Positions 10,900-22,599 are shown, counted from the stretch's first letter. The stretch: 64,000 nt of DNA from Stomorhina lunata (GCA_933228675.1 OW121740.1:36961792-37025791); one strand, 5' to 3'. Numbers and translations are program-made. Notes: generated by a model not told the origin, from the sequence alone.

Positions 10900-12480
10900 G
10901 GATATCTAATGAGAACAAATTTTGTTATCAACTAAGAGTTCATGCATAATCGAATATATTGAAGTGAAATTAATGCGCAAGGATGCCTCTAACTCACAAT
11001 AAGTGACAAGACAAACTTGCTATGAACCCAAAATGCGTTTGTAATACAAAAATGACAAACCTTATCATAAGGTTGCCAGATTTTAGCTATTGACATTAGT
11101 CTTGCCAGTTCCTGATAGTACTCCTCGCATATCTTTATATAGAAACAAATTTGCTATGACAACATAGGGAAGTAAGTTTTGTTCTAAATATAATATTAAT
11201 GATAGATATACAAAACGAGTCCACACGGCAATTCGTGGAAGTCTTCATTAGATGACTAACTGGTGGTGGTACATAGTACCTGGGTACATACATATATACA
11301 AATATTTGTGTACAAAATTTATGTTTATTGCTACAATCTTATTTGAATAATAGTTCAGCTTTAATGATTTTTCCAAAAGAAAAATTCAAATAAAACTTCA
11401 GTTTTAATAATTCAACCACTTTTGAAAAACTGAAACAAAGTGAAAATTCATCATTTATACGAATAGAAGGAAAATAACAAATAAAGCAAATTAAAAGCAC
11501 TCAAAACATGAAAAGTTTATAACAAAAAAAAAAAAAAAATTGGAAACAAAAAAGAAAGAAAACCTTCAGACAAAACAAGAGAAACAAGTTTAAAGTTTGA
11601 GCAAAAAAAAACTGAAAAGATTAACAACAAAATCCAAAAACTACCTATATTTTGTATGTTTTATGGATATTGAAAAGTTTTCAATTTCAACGAATCTGCC
11701 TGATGTGGCTGCTACTACTGCTCCACAAGTAGAAGAGTTTGGGTACAACCAACAACAACTGGTTGGGTTTAATGGACAACAAAACAACACAAGGAAGAAG
11801 TTGTAGAGAAAAAAAAACAGCAGAGGAAGAAAATGAAAATAATAACAACATAAACAAAAAGTTAATGCAACAAAAAGCAAATAAATAAAAACAAACAGAC
11901 GAATGGTTGGACGGACGGACGGAGGGTTGGACAGACAGACTGAAACCCACAAAAACTTAGGGAGTATTAAAAATAATAACAAAGTGTTTTTGGGGAAGTA
12001 AGACCTTAAAAATAAATCTACAGCAACAGCATAATCGACAAAAAAAAAAGACCAAACATAACGAGACAGACTGACAATTCCCTTTAATGTAAGACTGTCT
12101 GCCTACTAGTGACTCCATCGCCAAAAGACAAAGAACCCGATAAAAATAAACAGGAAAAAAATATGAAAAGAATTGAAAGTGCAAACTCTGAAAAACGAAA
12201 CGAACTCTCAATCCATCGCTCCACTCCATTCTACGCAAAAAAGAATAATAAAAGGCAAAAATCATTAAACTGGCAGCAGACGAATGTTTGGATAAAAAAA
12301 ATTCAATACGAGGGTAGTTTGTGCGAAATAGGTTTATTTACATTTTTCTGTATATTTGGGTCCATCAACGAAAGAAAGTACCCTGCAATCAAATAGAAAG
12401 TCGACTTCGAAAATAATCCATTGGTCATATGGTCAACTTTTTAGTAACTAACTACAATCTAACTACAAAGTCATGCAGAA
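10900..12480. other. AT-rich stretch without a recognisable gene
   Basis: The sequence is A-rich on the plus strand, with poly(A) at 11525-11540 and a GGAC-type simple repeat near 11912-11940. A 69-codon frame with QQQ and NN runs (11597-11806) has no recognisable domain. Untranslated exons of a distant gene cannot be excluded. Confidence 0.45.
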
Positions 12481-12489
12481 ATTTCCAGT

Positions 12490-13765
12490 GTGATCATGTT
12501 CTGTCCACAAAAAAGGAGATAAAACTGTATGTGCAAATTATAGAGGGATAAGCCTCCTCTGAATTGCATATAAGACTCTATCGACCATACTGTGTGAAAG
12601 GCTAAAGCCCAAAGTTAACGAAATAATTGGGACATACCAATGTGGCTTTAGACCAGGTAAATCAACCACTGACCAGATCTTTACTTTACGTCAAATCCTA
12701 GAGAAGACCCAAGAGAAACAAATAGATACGTATCATCTCTTTGTTGACTACAAAGCAGCTTTTGACAGCCCGATACGGAAGAAGGTGTTTGAAGCAATGT
12801 CTGAGTTCGGCATCTCTACGAAGCTAATAAAGTTATGCAGGATGATACTAACTAATACAAGATCATCTGTTAAGATAGGTAAGCACCTATCAGAGTCCTT
12901 CATAACTAAACGGGGATTCAGACAAGGTGACAGTTTATCTTTTGACCTTTTCAATATTGTGTGAGAGAAAATCTTGCGAGATGCAGAAGTTAATACAACA
13001 GGTACAATTTTCAATAGAAAACATATGCTACTCGCGTTTGCCGATGACATTGATATTATGGGATTCACTTTACGCGAGGTAACTGCAGCCTTTTCCAATA
13101 TCGAGAAGGAATCAAACAAAATAGGTCTAGCTGTAGAATTGGACCACATATGTCCGTTGAGAACTATAGCTCCGAGTTTGTAAAAGAACTTGTATACCTT
13201 TGTAAAGCTTCGAAATCAAACGTAGAATCATACTTGCCAATCGATGCTTTTTTGGACTAAGCAAACAGCTAAGAAATAAAGTATTCTTCGTAAGAACTAA
13301 AATCACGCTCTATAAAACGCTTATACTTCCCGTGTTATTGTATGGTGCTGAATCATTGGCTCTTGCACAGACAGATGAAGCTATCCTTGGAGTGTTTGAG
13401 AGTAAAATTCTACGAAAAATCTTTGGACTAGTCTGCGTCAACAATGAGTATCGACATCGAACGAACCATGAGCTGTATGAGTTATACGCTGACATAGATA
13501 TATTAAAACGCATTAAGCAACAGCGTGTGCGTTGGCTAGGACATGTGCGAATGATGAAAATACTCCGGCAAGAAAAGTGTTCGATAATGATCCAGAGGGA
13601 ACGTGTAGAAGAGGGCGTCCAAAACTTCGATGGAAAGACCAAGTAGAAGAAAATCTTTCGAAACTTGGTATACGAAATTGGAGAATATGCGCACAAGATA
13701 GAGGTGCATGGAATTCTAAAATATACTCTACCTTTGACCTAAACAGGTTGTAATTACAGGCCATT
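12490..13765 (+). pseudogene. RTE-like LINE, reverse transcriptase to C-terminus
   Basis: The conceptual protein runs HKKGDKTVCANYRGISLL, then QCGFRPGKSTTDQIFTLRQ, HLFVDYKAAFDS and RGFRQGDSLSFDLFN, the catalytic LLAFADDIDIMG, and the C-terminal RRGRPKLRWKDQVEENL block. The order and spacing fit an RTE-like APE-type LINE. In-frame stops (near 12562 and 12961) and a deletion after the ADD box with several frameshifts show it is inactive. The 3' end is a short GTAGGTAAGTAA-type tail. This is the best-preserved copy of the family in the window. Confidence 0.85.
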
Positions 13766-14009
13766 TAAGAAAGTAGGTAAGTAATATCATGTTCTGTGGG
13801 GTGAAGTTATTCTATTTTTAGTATTTAAGGTAGAAGGCCAATGCACGCGGCAAGCGGCTGCGGGCGGCAATCAGCTGTTTTTTGATTTGTAAAATTTCAA
13901 GCGGCAATGGAACTTTGTTCTACTGAACCTTTATGCTTGTCTACTATTTTGACTTCTGATTTTTTTATTTATAACTAATAATAAGATATTTTCTTTTCCA
14001 TTTTTTTAG

Positions 14010-14420
14010 TGCTGTAACTTTGTTGGTTAGCACGTCGACTACTAAGCATAACATTCATATTCATCCTCGGTTCGATTCCCGGTCTCGGCAACATCAATTT
14101 CAGTTGTAAAGTGTTGAATAATATAAAGATTTATCACTCCTTCTCACCACCACCTTTGGCTTCTCTACTATCTCCTTTCCAAAGAAGGTAACCCAGAATG
14201 TTACTTTCCTCTTTTTCCCCTTTTTGCCTATTAACTAACTAATAAAAAACTAATTTTAAGTTAGTTGAAAAGTCATGCAAGGTCGGACAGTGACTACCTT
14301 CAATGACATCGCCATGTTAAAATAGTCACTTTTCTTTTCTTAATCCAAGCATCAACCACAATTAATTGATGAAATATTCACTTTAAATTTGCTTAAAGTT
14401 AACTGAGTTGCTTGCAGGGT
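14010..14420 (+). repeat. tRNA-derived SINE-like element
   Basis: Near 14018-14095 a tRNA-like head has a GTTGGTTAGCA A-box region and a perfect GGTTCGATTCC B box about 45 bp later. A body segment at 14270-14400 containing GTCGGACAGTGACTACC and GACATCGCCATG is shared with 32140-32290, where a different tRNA-like head precedes it. No acceptor stem closes, so it is not a functional tRNA. Confidence 0.6.
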
Positions 14421-14689
14421 AATTGGATTTTTCATGTGTGTAACAATATTTTCTAAAACAGAGTAATATGATCCTACCCTATTTTATATTTTGTTGATTT
14501 ACAATCATTTTTTTTTACCTAATTGCGTCCAAATTTCGAACAGGAAAGCGGTTGCCCAAGAAAACCTACCCAGAGCAAAGATTGCCAAATGATTAGACTC
14601 GTTGAAACTGTTCCAAGAATGAATGTGGCCGTTACTAAATTTTGCTGATGAGCAAATAGGTATTTCCATTAGAGTGCAATAGTACATTA

Positions 14690-15190
14690 GATTGCCAATT
14701 TATTTGCCAGACGTCCCGCAAAGAAACCGCTAATAACTAAGGCCAAAAAAATCAAGCACCTTGACTTTGCGAAGCGGTATCAAATTTGGCCAAATGAACA
14801 GTGGGCAAAAGTGCTGTGGAGTGATGAGGAGAGTAAATTTAATCTTTTTGCTTCTGTGGGAATAAAATGTATTCTTAAACCACATAAGCAAGCAGATATA
14901 TTCTCCGAGATATCAGCTACCTACAGTACAACATGACAGAGGTTCACTAATGGTGTAGGTTACTTTTGTTGTTCACAGAAATTCTTTATTTAAAGTAATT
15001 TATTAGTACGTGCGTTTTCTCGTGACGGAGTTTGTCCGCTGTTTAAAATCGCTGGTATTATGAATGTCACTAAATACTGTGAGATCCTAGAATAAAACAT
15101 GTCCCCACACATCTTCTGGAAAAAATGCTCTCAAACAGCATATTTTAACAAGACTACGAGTATGAACCGAAACGATCTGGTCGCTTGGTT
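14690..15190 (+). pseudogene. Tc1-like transposase remnant
   Basis: Plus-strand frames give WAKVLWSDESKFNLF, the block with the first catalytic Asp of Tc1-like transposases, then RYQLPTV, LFKI.GIMNVTKYCEILE and a decayed stretch. Several stops and shifts are present and the C-terminal catalytic residues are not seen. Confidence 0.7.
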
Positions 15191-15249
15191 CGTAACTACC
15201 TAAGCGACCATGATGTGCAAGTTTTGGATTGACCGTCACAATTTTAGAT

Positions 15250-15565
15250 TGGGAAGTTAAGAAGAAAAAATTCTTTAAATTTGGCGGAATTAGAAAGAAT
15301 TTAGTCCCCTTTTATCTCGATACACTTGTTTCAGCAATTTTCCAACTGCTTAATCCCGTCCGTAAAGTAATTTTCTGGACGGTCTGCAAAATACTCCTCC
15401 GTGGCGTCGAAAATTTCCTCGCGTGAACTGAAATTTGTTCATTGATGACCCATCTTTTGGGGTTTGGAAAGAGAAATTAATCTAAGAGAGCCAAATCGGA
15501 CGAATACGGTGGCTGCAATAGCAATTGGAGGCTTAAGCCATTGATTTAAGCTGTGGTTGCGATGT
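15250..15565 (-). pseudogene. Mariner transposase, C-terminal fragment
   Basis: The minus strand reads PPYSSDLAL (third catalytic region of DD34D mariners), then in a shifted frame KMGHQ, TNFSSREEIFDATEEYFAD and FTDGIKQLENC, the usual end of the protein. The DYHLF motif is eroded. It is not collinear with the mariner piece at 15950, which is on the opposite strand. Confidence 0.7.
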
Positions 15566-15689
15566 TCTTGTGCGCCTACGCATTGTCTTTCCTTTTTCGA
15601 GAAGTATGCCATGACAATCCCAGAAAACCGACGCTATAACCTTTCTGAGTAATTGAGCCTCCCTCGGCCGTTTCGGAGCTTTCGTGCCG

Positions 15690-15930
15690 TCTTTAGGAAG
15701 GAGCTATGACAACAACAATTTGGCAAGAATAGAAATTAGACGAAACCGGTTCATACTTGGATATAGTTCCCATATAAACCACTTACGGAAACAAAAATCA
15801 AACGTAAAAGTGGGACTCTGCATGAAAGCACGATAACACCGAAACGAAAAAAGGTAGAGCAACAAAATTTGACAAAACTAGAAACTTTTGACCAGCATTT
15901 TAAATTATTATGGTAATTGTTCCACATTTG
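15690..15930 (-). repeat. Repeat related to the duplication at 10265-10625
   Basis: On the minus strand the sequence contains CAAATTTTGTTGCTCTACC and a TATCGTGC phrase in the same order as at 10370-10400. It sits between two mariner fragments of opposite orientation. Confidence 0.4.
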
Positions 15931-15949
15931 CTCATGAAACCTATTACCT

Positions 15950-16130
15950 TACCGTGGCCAACCAGCTACGGTAAGGTAATGCTCTATATTTGGTGGGAAC
16001 AGAAGGGTGTTTTGTATTATGAACTATTAAAATTGGGTCAGACGATCACAGGAGGCTTGTATTAAAGAAAATTGATTCCTTTGGGAGATAGCAATCAATG
16101 AGAAACGATCAGAGTATTCGACTAGATTAG
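15950..16130 (+). pseudogene. Mariner transposase fragment
   Basis: The plus strand reads IWWEQKGVLYYELLKLGQTI, the conserved central block of DD34D mariners, followed by a stop and decayed sequence. About 60 codons are recognisable. Confidence 0.7.
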
Positions 16131-16199
16131 ATTAGAGGACATCACAGAAGACTGTGAGATTAAACACAAGACCATGGGTGTTGATCCATAGTGCGTCAT

Positions 16200-16745
16200 C
16201 GACTAAGTAGCTTCATTTCCAGAAGCATTCCAACAGTTAGCACGTTTTTTGTGTTCTTTATCAGTCCACATAGAGCTTCGACAATTTGATATGTTTTATC
16301 ATCTTTAGAGGATGCACGTTCATTAGATCTTCTAGATTCTGAAAAAAGTAAAAATCAAAATATTTAAATCTATTGTTAGATAGTGCAACACATTGACAAA
16401 GGAAGTGGTATGTATCTTCTTCTTCTTCTTCGTTGCACCATCTACACATATCGTCATTTCTTAAACGTATTTTTTTCGACTAGATACGAGGCCATAATCT
16501 TCTATCATAACAACGCTTGACCACATGTTGCAAGACCAGACAAAAAATATTTGGAAAACAGTTGTTGGGAAGTTTTTCTCACCCGCATTATAGCCCAGCC
16601 TTATAGCAACTTCTGATTGCCATTTGTTTAGACCGATGCATCGATCGGGGACTTTGGCATCGCGATGGTAAAGTCCCCTACTGGAATACGCTATATTGAG
16701 CACGCTTTCCCGTCGCAGTTCAATTGAACCTGCACCTATCAAATT
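16200..16745 (-). pseudogene. Non-LTR retrotransposon C-terminal remnant with CxxC..H....C finger
   Basis: Minus-strand pieces include WQSEVAIRLGYNAG and, further on, MCRWCNEEEEEDTYHFLCQC. The CxxC-x(n)-HxxxxC arrangement after an RNase H region is typical of R1/jockey-type LINE ends. The frames are interrupted near 16455. Confidence 0.6.
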
Positions 16746-16749
16746 AGAA

Positions 16750-17735
16750 ATTTTCTAAAATCCGTTAAAAGTAGATAACAAATAATAGAAAGAGTGTTTA
16801 ATAAAAAGGTACACCAAAATTCACGATGGTCCTCGTACATAAAATATAATAAAAACATTTCAAAGCTCAGACTTCTTCTCCATTAGAGATTAGTCGTTGT
16901 CGCCGACGTCTTTTAGCAGACATACAGGTTTGTTTTGTTCAACAAAAAAGTATTTTGTTCCTTTTTGAAATGGAAAAAGGCATAAATAATAAAAAAAAAA
17001 AATAAAAATCATACCATAATACATCAATATTCTAAGGGTGAACCACAAAAGAATACAAATATACTTAGTATAACCAGAGGCAAATTCAATGTCTTCCCTT
17101 CTTCTGTTGCTCTGTGTATGTCTGTTGAATTTGTCATGCAGTGAAATACACTCCTGAAGGTTTATTTAGGGTGACATAAATTTGGGAAAGAGGATTTAGT
17201 CATTGTTGCTCTTTTAATTTTGGTACTTCCAAAATTATATTAACAGTGAAGTATCGAAATATCAAATAAATATTAATAAGACTTTCTGGTAGCGGTCATT
17301 AATACACCTTTCGCAGACTGTGACAAATACCTTAGAAAATTTCTGATGAGGATAAATTATAGGCTTATCATCATAGACAGAGCTGAAAAGGCCACGGTTT
17401 CACTATACATGTGCAATACGGAATTGAAAAATGTGTAGTATTGTTCACTGGTTTCTCAAAGCGATAAAGCATAAATCTTGCAGAAATCCACGTAACGCAG
17501 GATACTTGAAAGCGTCTATTAAAAGGCAAGTCTGTGTTTCACGTGCCGTTTCGTACCACATTCGTCCGATGCACTAAATACGATTAGGCTTTGGCTACCT
17601 CTGGTCATAATTAGATTAAAGGGCACTGTCTGATTGAAAGGCATGTGGTTGGGCTGAAGGTTGTGAATAGTAGCATTTAGTTTTTCGTTCTCTCATAAAA
17701 CCTATGGGGCTAATGCTCCTTTAGATTACATCGTC
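16750..17735. other. Unassigned intergenic stretch
   Basis: No gene or clear repeat seen. Confidence 0.4.
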
Positions 17736-17739
17736 AAAT

Positions 17740-18490
17740 ATTGATTTCGAGAGTTTCGTGGTGGCCGCAACTTCACTACTGATCAAATCCGCAGCGGCAG
17801 GCCCTCAGATGCAAATACAGAAGACGACGTCAAAAATATACGTGAAATTGTGTTGACTGACAGGAAAGGTGCGCGAGGCAGCAGATACCACAAAGAATAG
17901 TACTGAGCGCACACGCCATATTTTATTAAATATTTTCTGCATATGAAAAAGTTATCCTGCCGTATAACTAGCGCACGCTCACTACTGACCTAAAACACGA
18001 GTACTTTAAAAGAGTATTTGGACTGTTGAAATCTGGATCCACTATTACACAACAAAGAACAGCATGAGTGAACGGTAATGGACTGAATGAAGCCCAGGCC
18101 CAATGGGTAAGTAAGTTTATGGCGTCGGTTTTCTGAGATTGACATGGCATACCCTTCATAGTCATACCTCGAAAAAAAAATTACAGCCTTTGAAATCACT
18201 GCAAAATGGACTTACATGAAGCGAAAAAAGCTTGTGTCTGCAAGACAAAAGCATCGCTACCACGGCTCCAATTTCTATCGAATCCTTCATATTCGCTTGA
18301 TTTAGCTCCCACGGACTATTATCTATTTCTTAACCTAAAAAGATCATCAATAAAAAATTAAGTTTACGCAAGGAAATCATCGACGTCACGGAGGACAATT
18401 TTGCAGACCTTCTGAAAAATTACTCAGACGGGATCAAGAAGTTGGAAAATCGCTGGAATAAGTGTATCGAGCTATATTAAATAAAATAAA
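17740..18490 (+). pseudogene. Mariner transposase remnant (mellifera-like end)
   Basis: Near the start the plus strand gives FTTDQIRSGRPSD, part of the DNA-binding half with its GRP motif. Near the end it gives a decayed DLA..DYYLF block and SDGIKKLENRWNKCIELY. Between these it is full of stops. The C-terminal wording fits mellifera-type mariners. Confidence 0.7.
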
Positions 18491-18492
18491 AA

Positions 18493-18625
18493 AGTATACC
18501 TAGTATATGACGCTGAATAATGGGTATTTGCAGAAGCAGCTAAAGCTATTCTTGGAGTTTTTGAGATTAAGATTATACGTAAAACTTATGGACTAATCTA
18601 TATTAGCGGTAAATATCGACAGGTA
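18493..18625 (+). pseudogene. RTE-like LINE fragment
   Basis: A fragment reading AAKAILGVFEIKIIRK aligns with the segment at 13376-13425 of the longer copy (EAILGVFESKILRKIFG). It directly follows the mariner remnant. Confidence 0.6.
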
Positions 18626-18639
18626 GGTACAATAAGAGC

Positions 18640-19365
18640 ATTCCATCCTTACCCTCATTGACGAATGTGTTCCAATTACGAAGATGTCCCAGTCTCCCCT
18701 AAGTTTGCAATATAGAGCCAATCACTAGCAATTTAAAATGTAATCTTTATTAAAAGAGAGCCAAAGCTATTTCTGATACAACCAATAAATCTCACACATG
18801 TAAAAATCTCTAGATTTTCCACCAGTATTGGAGACAGGGGGTTACTCTCTATTGAGATGCAAAAGAAAAATGGTGCATAATCAAAGAATTTGTAATCTTT
18901 ATTGTGTTGTCATATTTTTCCTTCGCACCTAATTTTTGTGTATGTGGCATCACCGCACTCTGTAATTCGAAAGCGTATGTCAAATTAGTACGTTAAGCTG
19001 AAATTTCTTGCGCTAACACAATATCAAACGCAAATGAAACCCATCATGTAAGTAAGCCATCATTTTGTGGACAAAACTTACTGACGATCTTAAGTCTATT
19101 GGGCAGATATTCGCAAACCTTTGGAAAGCAACGCGACATAGGTTGCTGCGATAATCCTAAGAGGTGGTCTTAGCCAATTTGGTGTTGGTATCCGCCTTGG
19201 CCAAGTAATTTCAAAGCAGCGGTCACTTTTATTGCATTTGGAATTGCTATGGATTTCTTTGGAATTATAAAAGCTATAAGAATGAAATGTTTGAAAACGC
19301 TTTGAACATGATATGTACCTATTCTTACCTGTGGTCATTTAGGGATAGTATATGTATATATATAA
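18640..19365. other. Unassigned intergenic stretch
   Basis: No gene or named repeat seen. It ends in TA-rich sequence next to the mariner insertion. Confidence 0.4.
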
Positions 19366-19368
19366 GTA

Positions 19369-20672
19369 ATGGCTGTTTTTTTTAGAGGTATAGAACTTCG
19401 AATTGAAATAAAACACAAGAAAATCGTTTTAATGTCCATCAATTTGGCTTTATTGGAAGGATAATTTTATGCCATTAATGTTTAAATATGATTTCGGGCA
19501 TGTGGCCGCCGCGGCTGGCTCGAATAAAGCCAATTCTATAGGTCCAATTTTCAACTACTTTTTCGAGCATATGGGGCCGTATGTTGGCAATAACGCCACG
19601 AATGTTGGCTTTCAAGTCCCCTAACGTTTCTGGTTTGTTGGCGTAGACGAGCGACTTCACATATCCCCAAAGAAAACAATCCAGTGGTGTCAAATCGCAC
19701 GATCTTGGTGGCCAATTGACAGGTCCATTCCGCGAAATTATGCGCTCATCGAATGTTTCCTTCAATAAATCAATTGTGACGTGCGCTGTGTGGCATGTAG
19801 CGCCGTCTTGTTGGAACCACAACTCATCCACATTCATGCCATCCAATTGGGGAACAAAATAGTCGGTTATCATGGCTCTATACCGGTCTCCATTTATGGT
19901 AACTGACTCTCCAGCAATATTTCGGAAGAAGTATGGCCCAATGACTCCACCAGCCCATAGAGCACACCAAACAGTCAGTTTTTGTGGATGTAATGGCGTC
20001 TCAAGGGTCTCATGTGGATTCTCTTCACTCCAAATGCGGCAATTTTGCTTGTTGACGTAGCCATTCAACCAAAAATGAGCCTCATCACTGAACAAAATTT
20101 TGCGATGAAAATCCGCATCGAGATCAATCTCATTTTCGGCCCATACACCAAAATCACGACGCATTGCATGGTCTCGCGGCTTTAATTCTTGCACAAGCTG
20201 GATCTTGTAAGGTCGCAAGCCAAGATCTTTGCGCAAAATCTTCCATAAAGTTGATGGACAAAGCTCCAATTGCTGTGCACGGTGGCGAATCGATTCATTC
20301 GGGTCCTCTTCAACACTTTGCTCTACAGCGGCAATTGTTTCTTCGGTGCGCACTGTTCGACATCGCTGCGGATGCGTATTATCACATAGAGTAAACGTAG
20401 TGCGAAAACGATCCATGGTTAACCGAATTAATTGCTCTAATGGACGATTATGTCGACCATCAAATGGACGGAGCTTGCGGTAAACTTCGCGAACTGAACC
20501 ATTATTTTCGAAATAAATTTGCACGATTTGCAAGCGTTGTTCTTTTGTCAACCTGTTCATGATGAAATGGCAAACCAAACTAAATATTAATCACTTGACG
20601 GCTGACAAAATGGCCGCCAGTTAAAAAAGTAATGCCAACTTAAAGTTCTATACCTCAATAAAAAACACCCGA
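19369..20672 (-). mobile_element. Complete DD41D mariner element, apparently intact
   Basis: Terminal inverted repeats of about 30 bp lie at 19369-19398 and 20643-20672. They share the inner GAGGTATAGAACTT perfectly and differ at a few outer positions. A TA dinucleotide flanks each end (19367-19368 and 20673-20674), the target duplication of Tc1/mariner elements. The single transposase frame between them is uninterrupted. The short length (1304 bp) and the triad spacing fit the DD41D (rosa-like) branch. This is the only element in the window that could be autonomous. Confidence 0.9.
19475..20560 (-). CDS. DD41D Tc1/mariner transposase
   Basis: This is a 361-residue cut-and-paste transposase acting on the terminal repeats of its own element. 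The N-terminal third (about residues 1-120) is a paired helix-turn-helix region starting MNRLTKEQRLQIVQIYFENN, with SIRHRAQQLELCPSTLWKIL as the second helix set. The DDE/D domain follows. Visible catalytic residues are D159 in ILFSDEAHFWL, D252 in LWFQQDGATCHTA and D294 in LTPLDCFLWGY. The last two are separated by 41 residues, hence DD41D. The end SRGGHMPEIIFKH is shared with the broken copy at 890-1577. The ATG at 20560 is chosen because the frame upstream has only a TTG. All three aspartates are intact and there is no internal stop, so the protein may be active. Expression is unknown. Confidence 0.92.
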   Translation of the reverse strand: MNRLTKEQRLQIVQIYFENNGSVREVYRKLRPFDGRHNRPLEQLIRLTMDRFRTTFTLCDNTHPQRCRTVRTEETIAAVEQSVEEDPNESIRHRAQQLELCPSTLWKILRKDLGLRPYKIQLVQELKPRDHAMRRDFGVWAENEIDLDADFHRKILFSDEAHFWLNGYVNKQNCRIWSEENPHETLETPLHPQKLTVWCALWAGGVIGPYFFRNIAGESVTINGDRYRAMITDYFVPQLDGMNVDELWFQQDGATCHTAHVTIDLLKETFDERIISRNGPVNWPPRSCDLTPLDCFLWGYVKSLVYANKPETLGDLKANIRGVIANIRPHMLEKVVENWTYRIGFIRASRGGHMPEIIFKH

Positions 20673-20675
20673 TAC

Positions 20676-20939
20676 ATATCGTTACTTTAATATAGAAAGG
20701 CCCTATGTCGTTTTTCATTCAAACTGCTTTTAAAAGATTTATCTTATAAAATTTTATAAAAATTTTTTAATTTAAAAAAAATTATCATTGCATTAAATTC
20801 TTTAGAGAATAAAGTAAAAAACTGCGTTTAAAAAATGTCTGTGTATTAAAAACTAAGGATTTTATTTAGTTTTTTCCCCCTCTTCTGTACTATAAGAAAA
20901 ATATTAGTTAGGGCTTTTCTATATTAAAGTAACGATATA
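20676..20939. mobile_element. MITE with 29-bp terminal inverted repeats
   Basis: ATATCGTTACTTTAATATAG starts the left end at 20676 and its near-perfect complement closes at 20939, with 26-27 of 29 positions matching. ATAC lies next to both outer ends and could be a short target duplication. About 264 bp, no coding capacity. It sits three bases from the DD41D mariner. Confidence 0.75.
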
Positions 20940-21329
20940 TACCATAACGCCACCGAATCCATAAGCATTTATTTTGTTATTTTACAAAAACACGAATTGC
21001 ACAAACAATTTCTTTAAAATGTTTTTGTTTACAAGTTTTGACGCTTCAATTTGTCATTCTTCGTTATTTTTTATATTGCGGTGCCAATGTTGCTCGCAAA
21101 AGCGGTTGCCTGAGCGATACAGAGTACCAATTTCTACTTTAACGCATTTACCTTTGGCAACGAATTTTCGTTCGCATCGCAATAGTGAGTAACCCCCAGC
21201 TCTTAAAAAAATTCTGGGCAGCAGTTACCTGCCTTTAAGCTAATTATCATAGGTGTAAAATATCTACACGTTGAACACTTGCATATTGTACATAATTGAG
21301 ATTTGAAATACACAACATAAAATACAAAA

Positions 21330-22584
21330 CAGGGCTGCCAGATTTGGGGTTTTGGCCCCAAAGTTGGGGTTATTCAATCTTCAAAAAGGCGAAAAATGTT
21401 GTTTTGGGGCTTGGGGATTTTGTTGGGGATTTACTCAAATTTGTTGGGGATTTTTTGGGGAAATTTTAACTTATGAATTTTAAACCTCATATTTTGTTAA
21501 TAAAGGAAAATATTTTGTAATAAAGGATGATTCGTTTCTTGATATAAAAATTGCATCCGATTGTCAGAATTCGGAAAAGAACTATCAAACTGTAAGCTGA
21601 CAAGCCAAGAAAGGTACATTTAAAAATAAAGTGCTAAAATTATTTAGAAAAATTGTTAAATGAAATGGTATTATTTTTACTATATAATTTAAATATTTTC
21701 AAGCAACAAATACTTTGACATGCAAAAATATAAAAAACCTAATTTCTCAACCAAAATTCAGTGTAGTTAATAAAGAAGTTTCAAACAGTTTAATGGACGA
21801 GAATACTCCAAATTGATAACAACGAAACTCAATGGAATAAATTTTCTTTTACAAATTGGAATACCATATTCGAAAAAATGCTATCAAAAGTTTATAAATT
21901 TTAAGAAGTTGCAGGTAAACATCACTATAAAGAACATGGTCAAGCAGTTTTAAATATCTTAGCGGTTCCTTTAAAGTTTAAACAATGCCTATGTAGAGCG
22001 AGTATTTTCAGTTATAAATTTAACAAAAACAACAAAACATAATAATAACAAAATTTGTTCTCAAGAATTTCAAACGACAACTGAAATGTTAACAAATTTA
22101 ATTCAAAAAAGTTAGATCTGTTTTACACACATCAGGTTCTCTTGATTAGTTCACACCTGAACATTTTCTTCATCAGTTTCCGTTTTATTTTCCTTAATAT
22201 TCATACAAATTTTAAAAAATTTCGTAAACTTGAAAGTACGGTCAGGTTTGTTATCAATTTCAATTCCGTCAACTTTTTCTCATACGACTTGATAAGCCAA
22301 ACTTTACTGGTATAAAAGTAGACTTATGTATAAAATTTATAATTACGATTTATGTATAGAATTTGATGATTCTAAAGTTTACGAAATACTAGATTTCTAA
22401 TATTATATTATTTAAATTTGTAATCATTTCAACCAAACAAAACTATTTTATATTAATAAAATCGATCTCTTCATTTAATTTAATAGAAAAATGTGAACAA
22501 CAACGCTTTTTTATGAATTGGGGATTTTTAGGGCTAAAAAAATAAAATTTGGGGATGGTGATCAAAAAGTATCTGGCAGCCCTG
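21330..22584. mobile_element. hAT element with perfect 8-bp target duplication
   Basis: Terminal repeats CAGGGCTGCCAGAT occur at 21330-21343 and inverted at 22571-22584. ATACAAAA is present immediately outside both ends (21322-21329 and 22585-22592), the 8-bp duplication expected of hAT. Both ends carry G-rich blocks (TTGGGGATTT type) just inside. At about 21960-22060 a decayed frame reads NAYVERVFSVINLTKTTKH, the hAT dimerisation region, so this is a degraded, internally deleted copy and not a MITE of unknown origin. Confidence 0.9.
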
Positions 22585-22599
22585 ATACAAAATGACATT

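Noticed and set aside
11597..11806. Small frame with QQQ and NN runs
   Set aside because: No start context, splice support or domain; the antisense frames at 11641-11982 are equally long, as expected in simple sequence.
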